Assembly (NCBI RefSeq): GCF_000828475.1
Contig: NZ_AP014648.1
Span: 2,925,400 to 2,989,399 of the forward strand
Direction: 5' to 3'
DNA length: 64,000 nucleotides
DNA from: Methyloceanibacter caenitepidi
GTDB lineage: Bacteria > Pseudomonadota > Alphaproteobacteria > Rhizobiales > Methyloligellaceae
In this document: piece after piece, positions 24,013 through 32,239 of the stretch
How positions within the stretch are numbered: position 1 is the first letter of the stretch
How the letters are laid out: every line of letters starts with the position of its first letter
The notes under the pieces: generated by a model
What the model saw: only the letters and a program-made list of their open reading frames with translations
Told to the model about the DNA's origin: nothing
The model's database searches: none
Position numbers and translations under genes: made by a program

Positions 24013-24897
24013 TCATTTCGGATAGATCTCCGCCACGACAACCTCATCGCCGCTCTTCTCCGCTGCCACGAAATCGTAGTATCGGCGCCGATCGTGCCTG
24101 TTGGCGTGCGCCTTCAGCCGTTCGAAATCTGCCGTCCCCGGCCTCACCGCATAGCCGCCGTCGTCGGTGCGGCGCCACGGCCTGTCAGCCTTCGGCTTCA
24201 ACAAGGCCGTGATGTAGGGCACGGGGTCCTTTGTGCCGACGCGCTCAGCCTGCTCGACGGCACGCAACACCTCTTCCGGCTTGTGGTCCTTGAGCCATTT
24301 ACCGATCTGACTTCGCGCCCTTGGCTCAGGCATCCCAAGCGCCACGAGCTTGGCAGGACACTCACGCCAAACCGTGTCCGTCAGGGCTTGGTGCGCCGAC
24401 CTCGGCGGCGCCGAACCGTTAGGTTCGGAATATCTCTGGCCTCTGGCCTCTGGGATAAGGGGTGGCTGTTCCTCCACCCTATCGACCACCCTAGGGGGTG
24501 GTTCTTTTTTCCATTTGTTTTTAGCGTGTTGCTTATTCCTTCTACTACCTTCCAACTCACCTTCTGTTGCTGCCTTAACGCCGTCCTTACGCTTCTTCTC
24601 GTCCTTGGTCATCCGCCTGGAGTAGATCGTGCCGTTGCGGGTTCGGCTGAATACCCCATGCTGCTCCAGTTCTTGGACGCAGGTCCGTGTCTGGTCGCAT
24701 GAGGCTCTGGCGAGCGCCGCTAACTGCTCGTCACTCGGCTTCATTCCGTTCACGAGAAGATGGCCGTATGGGTCGGCTTTATGCATCAACGCAAGCATCT
24801 CCATCCAAATACCGCGGGCGGCTAGGCTGCACATGCCAAGCCGCTCGTCGGACTGCCAATCCGACGGATAGAATTTCATCCACGGTCGGGAAGTCAT
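24013..24897 (-). CDS. phage replication protein (DUF1376-like, DnaD-type)
   Basis: A 294-aa protein with an N-terminal winged-helix-like domain (PWMKFYPSDWQSDERLGMCS, AARGIWMEMLALMHKADPYG; residues 5-95), a long basic linker (100-165) and a C-terminal helical part. This layout is typical of replisome-organiser proteins that bring the helicase to the phage origin. The gene overlaps the DUF559-like nuclease gene, and DnaB lies two genes away. Origin repeats were not identified inside it. Confidence 0.65.
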   Translation of the reverse strand: MTSRPWMKFYPSDWQSDERLGMCSLAARGIWMEMLALMHKADPYGHLLVNGMKPSDEQLAALARASCDQTRTCVQELEQHGVFSRTRNGTIYSRRMTKDEKKRKDGVKAATEGELEGSRRNKQHAKNKWKKEPPPRVVDRVEEQPPLIPEARGQRYSEPNGSAPPRSAHQALTDTVWRECPAKLVALGMPEPRARSQIGKWLKDHKPEEVLRAVEQAERVGTKDPVPYITALLKPKADRPWRRTDDGGYAVRPGTADFERLKAHANRHDRRRYYDFVAAEKSGDEVVVAEIYPK

Positions 24898-25502
24898 TCA
24901 TATTCCTTCCGCCACGGCTTACCGGCATTGGCGGCATTCCTTGCTCTGTCTCGCTTCTCCTCTTCTCTCGCTGCGCGCATGAACTCCCACTCGCGCACTT
25001 TGGCACCAACAAACCCGATCACCTCGTAAGCGCATTTGGTGGGGTCGCGCCAAATTTCGCTGCCGGTATAGCGGAGTAAATGCAGGTCGTTCTGCACCAT
25101 GAACCGGTCGCGCTTCTTATCGTTCGCAGCTTGCTTTTTCGTCTTTTCGTGATAGTCGTGTCCGTCACATTCAACGACCACGGCGCAGTAGTTGCCGGCG
25201 GCATTGCAGCCCACGACGACGAAATCGGCGCGGTATGGTCCAACCTCGACTTGTGGCGTGATGACGACCCTGCACGCAAGTTTCCTGGCCTCGTTAATGC
25301 AATCGTCGAGCGAGCGTCCAAGGCAAAAATCGATCGTCACTGGCGGGAAAGAACATTGCAGGCTGTGCACGAGAAAGCCTGCGCACATGAGACGTTCGAT
25401 AGGGGTCAGATCAACCGCACTCGACATCGCCATACCGAATACCCGCCGGTAGTTCGCTATTGAGTCCTCCACGATCAGCGCAATCTTCTCGTCCGTATCC
25501 AT
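24894..25502 (-). CDS. DUF559-like PD-(D/E)XK endonuclease
   Basis: A 202-aa protein with an endonuclease core: PYRADFVVVG (D93), then VVVECDGHDYH (E111 and following) and DKKRDRFMVQNDLHLLRYTGSEIW. These match the Vsr-like DUF559/MTES_1575 group. The ATG at 25502 overlaps the DnaB stop (TAATG) and the end overlaps the replication gene. It could process DNA during phage replication or attack host DNA; substrate unknown. Confidence 0.7.
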   Translation of the reverse strand: MDTDEKIALIVEDSIANYRRVFGMAMSSAVDLTPIERLMCAGFLVHSLQCSFPPVTIDFCLGRSLDDCINEARKLACRVVITPQVEVGPYRADFVVVGCNAAGNYCAVVVECDGHDYHEKTKKQAANDKKRDRFMVQNDLHLLRYTGSEIWRDPTKCAYEVIGFVGAKVREWEFMRAAREEEKRDRARNAANAGKPWRKEYE

Positions 25503-26944
25503 TAGACAACCCCTTCCGTCAGCCGCTCTTGCACGGCCAGGTCTTCGAATTTCGTCAGCTTTGCGTCGAACCGGACCTCGACTGATCCTGTCGGGCCTTG
25601 GCGCTGTTTCGGCACAAGAATCTCGGCCTTCGCCTTGGCCTTCTCCATGTCGCTCTGCCACTCGAAATACGAGGCTGCGTTCTTGTCGGTCGGCTCGGCC
25701 TGGGCGATGTAGTATTCGTCGCGGTAGAGGAACATCACGACGTCGGCGTCTTGTTCGATCGATCCGGATTCGCGCAAGTCAGGAAGCCGGGGCCGCTTGT
25801 CGTCCCGCCTCTCGCACTCACGGCTCAACTGGCTGAGTGCCAAGACGGGGATTTCGAGTTCCTTCGCGAGCGCCTTTAGCTGGCTGCTGATTTCGGTGAT
25901 CTCCTGGGTGCGGCCGTCGCGGCGCTGAGACCCGGACACAAGCTGCAGGTAGTCCACGACCAAGAGACCGATGCCGTGCCGGCGCTTCATCCGGCGAGCC
26001 CGGGCGCAAAGCTGGGTGATCTTGATGCCGCCGGCCTCGTCGAAGTAGAGCGGGGTCGGGCCCAGCTTTTCCTCGGAGACCTGAAGGATGCGGTTGAAGT
26101 CCTCGGGCGATATGGCGCCGCGGCGCAGCCGATCGGCGGGGATTCCGATCTCCGTTCCGATCAAGCGGAACATGACCTCGCGAGCCGACATCTCGCAGGA
26201 GAAGAACCCGACCGGGCAACCGTCCTCTTCCTTGGTCTCAATGAACCTGCGGGCTGTCTCATAGGCGATGTTGGTCGCGAGCGCCGTCTTGCCCATGGCA
26301 GGTCTAGCGGCCAGGATCACGAGCTGCGCCGGGGCGAGCCCACCAAGCAAACTGTCGAGATCGCGGAGGCCGGTCGATTGCCCTGCCATCTTGCCGTCGC
26401 GCTGGTATGCCGCTGCGATGGTGTCGATCGCATCGGCTGCGGCCTCGAGCATCGTTACCTGGTGGTCCGACGCCTTGCCCTTCTCTGCGATAGCCGCCAA
26501 CGCGGTCTCGGTGTTCTCGACCAGTGTGTCCGGGGTCGTTTCAACCGGTGCGTCCATCGCGGCCGCGATAAGCCCCTCGCCTATCTCGATCAGGCGGCGG
26601 CGTTGTGCCAAGTCGTAGACCACACGGCCGTCCTGCCACGCCAGTTGCGGCGGCGGTGCGGCCGCTGCGAGCCGTCCAAGATATGCCGGTCCCTTCAGTT
26701 CGCCGAAGTCGAGCTCGGCCACGTCCGTCTTGAGCGAGATCGGTGTTGCGCGGCGCCGGTTCAGGATCAGCCGCTTGATCGCCGCAAATAATTCCGCGTG
26801 CCCAGGGTCGTAGAAGTGTTCCTCGTCCAGCCAATCCGAGACGCGGTAGAACACGTCGTTCGTAATCAGCATGGCGCCGAGGATCGCTTGTTCGGCTTCA
26901 AGATTATGAGGCGGTTCACGCAGCACTGCGGTCCCCTTCCCCAT
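25502..26944 (-). CDS. dnaB: DnaB-type replicative helicase
   Basis: A 480-aa helicase. The N-terminal domain starts PPHNLEAEQAILGAML; Walker A is RPAMGKT (214-220), Walker B LLVVDYLQL (D331), and the C-terminal ESGSIEQDADVVMFLYR is the usual DnaB motif. It is a full-length, host-like hexameric helicase, so the phage likely loads its own fork helicase. The ATG at 26944 (MGKGTAVLREPP) lies inside the end of the DnaA-DNA-binding-like gene. Confidence 0.95.
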   Translation of the reverse strand: MGKGTAVLREPPHNLEAEQAILGAMLITNDVFYRVSDWLDEEHFYDPGHAELFAAIKRLILNRRRATPISLKTDVAELDFGELKGPAYLGRLAAAAPPPQLAWQDGRVVYDLAQRRRLIEIGEGLIAAAMDAPVETTPDTLVENTETALAAIAEKGKASDHQVTMLEAAADAIDTIAAAYQRDGKMAGQSTGLRDLDSLLGGLAPAQLVILAARPAMGKTALATNIAYETARRFIETKEEDGCPVGFFSCEMSAREVMFRLIGTEIGIPADRLRRGAISPEDFNRILQVSEEKLGPTPLYFDEAGGIKITQLCARARRMKRRHGIGLLVVDYLQLVSGSQRRDGRTQEITEISSQLKALAKELEIPVLALSQLSRECERRDDKRPRLPDLRESGSIEQDADVVMFLYRDEYYIAQAEPTDKNAASYFEWQSDMEKAKAKAEILVPKQRQGPTGSVEVRFDAKLTKFEDLAVQERLTEGVV

Positions 26945-27239
26945 TGGACCGTGCGGCCATGTATTTGTGGATGACCCGGCGGACCCCGGACTTGTCCCGG
27001 TTGCCGAAGAACCGACCGATCTCGGTGTATCGTCTCTGGAGGACGTGACGGCACTGATAGAACGCTTTCCCACGAGGCTCGATAAGCCGGTGTTCCTGGC
27101 TAGCCCCCCGCAGATCCTCAACGGTAACGCCGAACTCAGCGGCGACACGCTTCGCGATTCCCATCATCGGGCGGTCCTGCCCGTCCCATTGCCCGGCAAC
27201 AACCTCGCAGGCTTCTCTCCAATCTTGGGCGTGGGTCAT
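26916..27239 (-). CDS. DnaA domain IV-like protein (DNA-binding domain only)
   Basis: A 107-aa protein aligned with the C-terminal, DNA-binding domain of DnaA: AKRVAAEFGVTVEDLRGASQEHRLIEPR and YTEIGRFFGNRDKSGVRRV (residues 71-89), equivalent to the DnaA signature. It has no AAA+ ATPase. It overlaps the dnaB gene and the methyltransferase gene. It may bind phage or host DnaA boxes and load or block initiation; this is inference. Confidence 0.7.
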   Translation of the reverse strand: MTHAQDWREACEVVAGQWDGQDRPMMGIAKRVAAEFGVTVEDLRGASQEHRLIEPRGKAFYQCRHVLQRRYTEIGRFFGNRDKSGVRRVIHKYMAARSNGEGDRSAA

Positions 27240-27832
27240 GCTGCGGCCCCCGTGTTGCTGGTTTCGAGGGGATCGAACTTTCCGACTTCATCGCCCCAAG
27301 AATCGAATCCAGGTCTGCGGGTGCGGGCAAACAGGTCCGCACGGAAGCCAAGGCTTGGACAGCAGCGATCGATTGCTTCGTAGAACTCGTCTGGCTTGCG
27401 AGAGTGTTCGCGCGCCAGGCCATCAATCAATGACGGGAACGGCTTGTGGTGGGGGTTCCCCATGGTGCCGACAAGCACCGGCTCATGCATCGTGCGTACA
27501 CGATAACCAGTGCCGATTCGCACCTTGCCGTTTACGGTCGTTTTTCTCCAAACAATCTCGGATTTGTAGGTGAAACCCCACGATTCCATGACCTGCAACG
27601 CGAGCGGCAACATGCACCCAGTCGCCCACAAGAGAAGCAAGCAGTCACCGCGCGCCAAATCACCCACGGGCAGCGCCTTAATTTCGGCAAGCGACATGAC
27701 CGAGTAGTGAGGGTCGGCCCCCTTGCCAGTGCCCGCTTCGGAATAGTTCTCGAAGTCCCACGGGGGGTCAGCCACGATCAACTCGTACCCGAACATCCGC
27801 AGTTTTCCGAAAGGCCACGTTCGAACGCTCAC
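27236..27832 (-). CDS. MT-A70-type adenine-N6 DNA methyltransferase
   Basis: A 198-aa methyltransferase with the catalytic DPPW motif (VADPPWDFENYS, about residue 20), LLLLWATGCMLPLALQVM and VRTMHEPVLVGTMG, as in the MT-A70 family that methylates adenine N6. I use the GTG at 27832, overlapping the upstream stop (GTGA), or else the ATG at 27796. It may protect phage DNA or alter host methylation-based cell-cycle control. Target sequence cannot be read. Confidence 0.8.
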   Translation of the reverse strand: MSVRTWPFGKLRMFGYELIVADPPWDFENYSEAGTGKGADPHYSVMSLAEIKALPVGDLARGDCLLLLWATGCMLPLALQVMESWGFTYKSEIVWRKTTVNGKVRIGTGYRVRTMHEPVLVGTMGNPHHKPFPSLIDGLAREHSRKPDEFYEAIDRCCPSLGFRADLFARTRRPGFDSWGDEVGKFDPLETSNTGAAA

Positions 27833-28140
27833 CCCTGCTCCCCTTTCGCAAACATATCGAGGAACTGGCCCATCAAGCCTTGGGGTGACCCGTCTTCGTG
27901 CCGGCACATTGCGTGCGCGATGGTCTCAATGGGAATCCCGCCTTGTAGCGCCATAGACACTGCGATTGCGGAGTCGCGCATGTAGACCTGGAGGTCGGTG
28001 CCCGCTTTTTCGCAGTTCAGGAAGACCTCGCCGGGCCGCCCGTCTTCGTAATAGCCAACGGTGGCGTGGTAGCTGGTGCGGCCCACCTTAAAGCGGAAGT
28101 TCTCGCTTCTGCGCCGATCTGGAAGTCGCTCACGGGTCAT
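27829..28140 (-). CDS. TSCPD-domain-like protein
   Basis: A 103-aa protein resembling the TSCPD domain at the end of class II ribonucleotide reductases: FKVGRTSYHATVGYYEDG, VFLNCEKAGTD and SMALQGGIPIETIAHAM. As a stand-alone phage gene its role is unknown; an influence on nucleotide supply is possible. It overlaps both neighbours by 4 bp. Confidence 0.65.
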   Translation of the reverse strand: MTRERLPDRRRSENFRFKVGRTSYHATVGYYEDGRPGEVFLNCEKAGTDLQVYMRDSAIAVSMALQGGIPIETIAHAMCRHEDGSPQGLMGQFLDMFAKGEQG

Positions 28141-28472
28141 TTGGGCGCCTCCGCAACAAGCCCCGCCTCGCGCAAAACCTGCTCTATGCGCGAACGTCGC
28201 GCTTCTACGCCATGCAAGCTGAGCACGCGCCGTCCAGCGGCATCGCGGATGTATGTGAACTTGTTACTGATTGCCTCTACTCGCCAAGGAAGCGGGGCAT
28301 CGGTTGGCGGCGGCGGGGCTGGGGGAGTAAAGTCTTCCTCGACCCAAACCCGCTTCCAGTATTTCATCGTGACTGGATGGTCTTCCGCTTCGTCGCGGCT
28401 CTTGAACCGACGCAGCGTCAGGATGGCACCGTTCTTGGTCTCGCCTTTGACGACGAAGCGCAGCTTGGTCAT
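28137..28472 (-). CDS. hypothetical early protein
   Basis: A 111-aa protein with an alpha/beta N-terminal half (MTKLRFVVKGETKNGAILTL) and a Pro-rich linker (TPPAPPPPTDAPLPW) before a basic C-terminal helix. No family is recognised. It shares one base with the upstream gene and overlaps the downstream one by 4 bp, as in the rest of this tightly packed operon. Confidence 0.6.
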   Translation of the reverse strand: MTKLRFVVKGETKNGAILTLRRFKSRDEAEDHPVTMKYWKRVWVEEDFTPPAPPPPTDAPLPWRVEAISNKFTYIRDAAGRRVLSLHGVEARRSRIEQVLREAGLVAEAPK

Positions 28473-28957
28473 TACGCCTCCGCCCGTACTTTGGACCGGA
28501 GACGATCGACAACGCTCTGTGCGGCGTCCCCTACGCTTACAAAGGGGTCGGGGAGTTCGACGACCTTCTGGCGTTGCGCCAATGCTGACCGCTCGAAAGG
28601 CGGATCGCCCATGAGGCGCTGCGTCAGGTCGCGATTGTCGTGGACCATGACCGACCGGCGCCGCTTCAGTTCTTCGTCCGAGATCGGCCGCGCTTCCGTC
28701 TTGTGGTGCGTTGCCGCGGGCGTGCGGATTTCCTCGTTAAGCCGCGATGCGGCCCGACCCCTGTAGACGGCGCGACGCGCGTTCTTCTGCTCGCGATAGC
28801 CGGGAATGATCCGCAGCTTCAGCCATTCATAGCCGACGCCGAGCTCTGCTCCGAGACGCCTCCACGTCCACGTTTCCGGGTCCGCCTCGCGTAGCGCACG
28901 CGCCCGCTCAACGATCTCAGCTTCCTTATCAACTTTGACGATGTTCCCCTGTGGCAT
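28472..28957 (-). CDS. hypothetical DNA-binding-like early protein
   Basis: A 161-aa basic protein whose N-terminal 60 residues look like a helix-turn-helix (ARALREADPETWTWRRLGAELGVGYEWLKLRI), followed by a charged, less ordered part. It follows the RuvC-like resolvase gene at once. It could be a small early regulator or a partner of the resolvase; neither is shown. Confidence 0.55.
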   Translation of the reverse strand: MPQGNIVKVDKEAEIVERARALREADPETWTWRRLGAELGVGYEWLKLRIIPGYREQKNARRAVYRGRAASRLNEEIRTPAATHHKTEARPISDEELKRRRSVMVHDNRDLTQRLMGDPPFERSALAQRQKVVELPDPFVSVGDAAQSVVDRLRSKVRAEA

Positions 28958-29443
28958 TTACGCTACCTCCTGTGCCATGCGGTACTCTTTGCCATTGTTG
29001 AACCACCACAGCGCCATGAGCGCGGCTTCGGCCCTACCCTCATCTTTCTTGCGCTCGAATTGCTGTGCGGCGCGCGGCAAGCGCTCGATAGCGACACGTC
29101 TGGCGTGGTCCTTGTCGGACGAGACGCCCATCGCCTTCTTCCACCGCTGAGGCGTGACAGGCTCATAGGGAATCGACATTCCCTGGAGCACGCCAAGTGC
29201 GACACCGTAGGAAGTGCCGAAGCGGAACATGCCCGATACGCCTTGCTTCGGCATTGCTGAGACCTGTTCGATCACGGCGTACTCAACGTCGCGCTCGCTG
29301 AGAAATCGTTGGATGGCATTGCCATCCACTAGCTTCTTTGCGCCCGTACCCATGACGGGCATGTCGCAGGTCTCACAGTCGTATTCTTCGTTCACAACTG
29401 CGATGGCGCCCGAGAAGCCTGGGTCGATCGCTGCAATAATCAT
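28958..29443 (-). CDS. RuvC-like Holliday junction resolvase
   Basis: A 161-aa RNase-H-fold resolvase of the phage RuvC type. Acidic residues are in place: AAIDPGFSGAIAV (D7), YAVIEQVSAM (E59) and the C-terminal DEGRAEAALMA pair. It also has the signature PYEPVTPQRWKKAMGVSSDKD seen in phage members. It would resolve branched DNA before packaging. The gene lies 4 bp after the GapR-like gene. Confidence 0.85.
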   Translation of the reverse strand: MIIAAIDPGFSGAIAVVNEEYDCETCDMPVMGTGAKKLVDGNAIQRFLSERDVEYAVIEQVSAMPKQGVSGMFRFGTSYGVALGVLQGMSIPYEPVTPQRWKKAMGVSSDKDHARRVAIERLPRAAQQFERKKDEGRAEAALMALWWFNNGKEYRMAQEVA

Positions 29444-29446
29444 GGC

Positions 29447-29779
29447 CTACACCGTGGCTTCGGCCAGAGCGGCAGGCTCGGCGCGGTGTTCGGTGTGGTC
29501 GTCTTCCGCGGCGTCCGCATCATCGAACAGGTCTGCTTGCATCCCGAGGGCGTGCATGTAGGTCGCCAGGATCGCCTCTTCTTCAAGGCGCTTGTGCTCG
29601 TCAGCCTTGCGCATAGAAACGAGCTTGCGCAGCGCCTTCACGTCGAAGCCGGTAGACTTCGCCTCCGCATAGACTTCCTTGAGGTCTGCCGACAGCGCGG
29701 CCTTCTCTTCCTCAAGACGCTCGATGCGCGACACGAAGGCGCGAAGCTGCTCCTTGGCCGATGTCTGCAAGATGGTCAT
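29447..29779 (-). CDS. GapR / DUF2312-like nucleoid protein
   Basis: A 110-aa protein of the DUF2312 (GapR) family: the N-terminal half is a coiled coil ([35 protein letters not shown]) with the family-typical [15 protein letters not shown]. GapR binds overtwisted AT-rich DNA and aids replication in Alphaproteobacteria. The C-terminal 30 residues are acidic and unusual. ATG at 29779 has GGAGA upstream. A phage copy may act on phage or host replication. Confidence 0.85.
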   Translation of the reverse strand: MTILQTSAKEQLRAFVSRIERLEEEKAALSADLKEVYAEAKSTGFDVKALRKLVSMRKADEHKRLEEEAILATYMHALGMQADLFDDADAAEDDHTEHRAEPAALAEATV

Positions 29780-29799
29780 GGTCCGGTCTCCTTCGATGG

Positions 29800-30300
29800 C
29801 TAGGCTGGTTGAAACTGTCCGAAGTTGAATTTGTCCGCGGCGCCCTTGCGGCGCTTGGGAACGGGGACGCGGGTCATGCGGTGGTGGGCTTCGCAGTACG
29901 GACGCCCCGCCATAGCTTTGTTGCCGCAACAGTCGCCCGTGGTCTCGTCACGGCCCCACAGCGGAAAACGGCACTGCCCCGGCTTCGTCTCCATGAACGG
30001 GACCCGCGCCATCGTTTCGGGATGACGGGGTGGCTCGGCCACAACCGGGAGGGCACCGGAGGACTCAGGCCGAGCCTTGCGCGCGGGGGACGCGCTAACT
30101 GATTGTTTTGCGACGAGGCTGGCGTGCTGTTTTTGCGTCGTCTTTGGTGTCCGTTTCGGGAGACCAAGCAGTCTGATTTTCGTGTTGACCGAGTCGCGGG
30201 TCTTGCCGACCGCGTCGCCAATCTTGCTGTTCGACAATCCCGCTTTGCGGAGCCGGATCAACGTCGCGACCTGATCGTCTGTCCATGGGGTTCCGCGCAT
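29800..30300 (-). CDS. GcrA-like cell-cycle regulator
   Basis: A 166-aa protein with the GcrA layout: N-terminal helix-turn-helix ([38 protein letters not shown], residues 5-42), a variable linker, and a C-terminal Cys/His motif (CRFPLWG...CCG...YCEAHH). GcrA works with sigma-70 and methylated GANTC promoters to control S-phase genes in Alphaproteobacteria. It is followed by the GapR-like gene. A phage paralog could redirect the host cell-cycle programme. Confidence 0.8.
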   Translation of the reverse strand: MRGTPWTDDQVATLIRLRKAGLSNSKIGDAVGKTRDSVNTKIRLLGLPKRTPKTTQKQHASLVAKQSVSASPARKARPESSGALPVVAEPPRHPETMARVPFMETKPGQCRFPLWGRDETTGDCCGNKAMAGRPYCEAHHRMTRVPVPKRRKGAADKFNFGQFQPA

Positions 30301-30771
30301 CTAGACCTCCCATCCTGGGATTTGGGGGAATGTCTCGCCGGCCTCCAGGCGCTTCTCGTGGGCCTTGCAGGCGTGCATAACTGTGGTGTGGTCGGTGCGG
30401 TTGTAGAGTCGCGCGATGGCCGGGAACGAAAGGATCGTGAACCGGCGCGTCAGCCACATGGCGTGCTGCCGAGGAACCACAATCCGCGTCTCGCGAGACA
30501 CAGACCGGAGCTCCGATATGCGAATCCCGTACCTATTCGCTACCGCCTTCCGGATCTTCTCGCCGCGGCCCAAGGGTAACGCGCCGACCTCGTCGAGAAG
30601 GTCATCGTATTGCTGCCGAAGCTGCGCGTTGCGACGCTGCAACTCAGCGATAATCAAATCCTTCGGGTCGGTGTCGGCAGGCAACACGAGCGGTGTAGGT
30701 AGTGCCACCCCGAATAGCGCCGCCCTTGCTTCCTTCGCGCGCTCTTTAACGCTCGCCTCGATCGGTCCCAT
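30301..30771 (-). CDS. second DnaA domain IV-like protein
   Basis: A 156-aa protein whose C-terminal half matches the DnaA DNA-binding domain: RQHAMWLTRRF, FPAIARLYNRTDHTTVMHACK (the DnaA signature DHTTV). Residues 40-65 form a short coiled coil. It has no ATPase. With the 107-aa protein at 26,916 it makes two DnaA-domain-only proteins in one operon. It abuts the GcrA-like gene. Confidence 0.75.
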   Translation of the reverse strand: MGPIEASVKERAKEARAALFGVALPTPLVLPADTDPKDLIIAELQRRNAQLRQQYDDLLDEVGALPLGRGEKIRKAVANRYGIRISELRSVSRETRIVVPRQHAMWLTRRFTILSFPAIARLYNRTDHTTVMHACKAHEKRLEAGETFPQIPGWEV

Positions 30772-30909
30772 TTACGCCTCCACTAATTTACTGGTGATGG
30801 AAAACTGCAGGCCCTTGGCATGGGTGCTGGACGGTGCGTGCAACGGCACCAAGAGCCAGGCTATGGCCAAGCCAATGACTAGAATCTCGTTGAGGATGGA
30901 GGAGGTCAT
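30772..30909 (-). CDS. small membrane protein
   Basis: A 45-aa protein with a single hydrophobic span (ILNEILVIGLAIAWLLVPL) at the N-terminus. The start overlaps the nuclease stop (ATGA) with GGAGG four bases ahead, so it is translationally coupled. Function unknown. Confidence 0.5.
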   Translation of the reverse strand: MTSSILNEILVIGLAIAWLLVPLHAPSSTHAKGLQFSITSKLVEA

Positions 30910-31511
30910 GCGGCCTCCAGAATTGGTGCGTCAGACTTGGGCCGTTCCGGGAAGGCGTTTCGGCCACGAAGTTCACGACAAACCTCGCGCACGATCTCGT
31001 CGCCGGTCAGCTTGCGCACCAGCAATGGAACGATGCGGCACATCGCTTCGCGCTTCTTGATCGGGACGCACATTCGGTGCGCGATCGATGCTGTCTCGTC
31101 ACGCCACAGCAGGTCGATCAGCGGAACGGTGATTGTGCGGTCTACCTCCGCGTGGTTTCGATATGGGCATGCCGAGCGGGTCTCACCGTTCTCGACATCA
31201 AAACAGACGAGGCCGGTCTGGTATCTCGTATGGGCTGAGACCTCGTCACACCACTTCGGCGCGATCCCGACCCAAAGTTCCGGCAGCACAGCGCTGAACG
31301 TTTTGACCTGATTTTCGAGGCGGTCAAGAACGTCGCGGCTTGATTTCAATTCGAGCCCGGCGATGTGGTCCTTCTGGATGAAGGCCATGTCGATCCGGCA
31401 CTCGTTCACGACGAGCTCGTGCACGACGCGGCACCCAGGCCAACGCGCCCTGCCCCACTTCGTAGCGAGGTCGCGCATCGCCAACTCTTCCGAGGAACGG
31501 TTCGTCGTCAT
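30906..31511 (-). CDS. PD-(D/E)XK nuclease-like protein (MmcB-like)
   Basis: A 201-aa protein with the pattern ECRIDMAFIQKDHIAGLELKSSRDVLDRLENQVKT: the Asp, the ELK and the following Gln fit a restriction-endonuclease fold as in MmcB-type DNA-repair proteins. The later half is less conserved. It is an early gene upstream of the second DnaA-like gene. Confidence 0.6.
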   Translation of the reverse strand: MTTNRSSEELAMRDLATKWGRARWPGCRVVHELVVNECRIDMAFIQKDHIAGLELKSSRDVLDRLENQVKTFSAVLPELWVGIAPKWCDEVSAHTRYQTGLVCFDVENGETRSACPYRNHAEVDRTITVPLIDLLWRDETASIAHRMCVPIKKREAMCRIVPLLVRKLTGDEIVREVCRELRGRNAFPERPKSDAPILEAA

Positions 31512-31532
31512 CCGCGCCCCCGTGAGGGGCGG

Positions 31533-31928
31533 CTAGCCCGCTTTGCGCATCTTGACGATGGCCTTAGCCAAGTCGATCTCAGCGCGTGAGATTGGCTGGA
31601 TGGGTTGCTCTGATCGAACGACGTAAAGCCCGAGGCGTTCCCGATCTTCCGCCGAGGCTGTTTTCTCAAACTCAGCCGCGCGCCTGTCCTGCCATTCGAG
31701 CGATGCGTTGTAGAGGTCCGCGTACTCGTAAGCCCCGATCTTCCGGTAATACGCTTTCTCGACGAAGTAGTACGGACGCCGCAGCGCGATTGCCGCGCGG
31801 CATATCCTGTCTTTGATTTTCTCGCCTTCGATGAAGGGCTTAGCAGCGGCAACGACGCGCTCATGGCCGTCCTCCTGCAAAATTGTCAAACTTACCGCAC
31901 CGCACAAATGGCTGATTAGCAGGGACAT
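31533..31928 (-). CDS. hypothetical early protein
   Basis: A 131-aa protein (MSLLISHLCGAVSL...) with a helical, charged middle. No motif is recognised. The ATG at 31928 follows a GT-rich purine site (GGGGGTGAG). It is separated from the GIY-YIG gene by a rightward small frame. Confidence 0.5.
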   Translation of the reverse strand: MSLLISHLCGAVSLTILQEDGHERVVAAAKPFIEGEKIKDRICRAAIALRRPYYFVEKAYYRKIGAYEYADLYNASLEWQDRRAAEFEKTASAEDRERLGLYVVRSEQPIQPISRAEIDLAKAIVKMRKAG

Positions 31929-32009
31929 CAACTCACCCCCACGCTTTACTGAACACACGTCGGAAACACGTACTTGCGTTGCCGGCGCTCACTAACCAGG
32001 AGGGACAAA

Positions 32010-32237
32010 GTGCAGCCAAACGGAGAAGCTTCCCCGCGCTCAGGTGGCGCGCCTTGTCCCTCCGCCCCCTCACTCAAGGGCGGTACTCACTCAACAAACG
32101 CAGTCGACCCCGGCGCCTTCAAAGGAACCGAGAGAAACGGCGACATGGTCATCTTGAAATTCGAAAGGCTGAACCTCGTGCAGCCGCGGTGCGGCGCAAT
32201 CGGGATTGCCTACTGTCTGTCGGAATTGGTGGAGTGA
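32010..32237 (+). CDS. possible small protein with GTG start on opposite strand
   Basis: A 75-aa frame beginning at a GTG, with an excellent ribosome site AGGAGG six bases upstream. The N-terminal half is Pro/Ser/Gly rich and the C-terminal half reads VILKFERLNLVQPRCGAIGIAYCL. It runs against the early-left operon. The strong ribosome site supports it; the low-complexity start argues against. Unknown function. Confidence 0.45.
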   Translation: MQPNGEASPRSGGAPCPSAPSLKGGTHSTNAVDPGAFKGTERNGDMVILKFERLNLVQPRCGAIGIAYCLSELVE

Positions 32238-32239
32238 GG

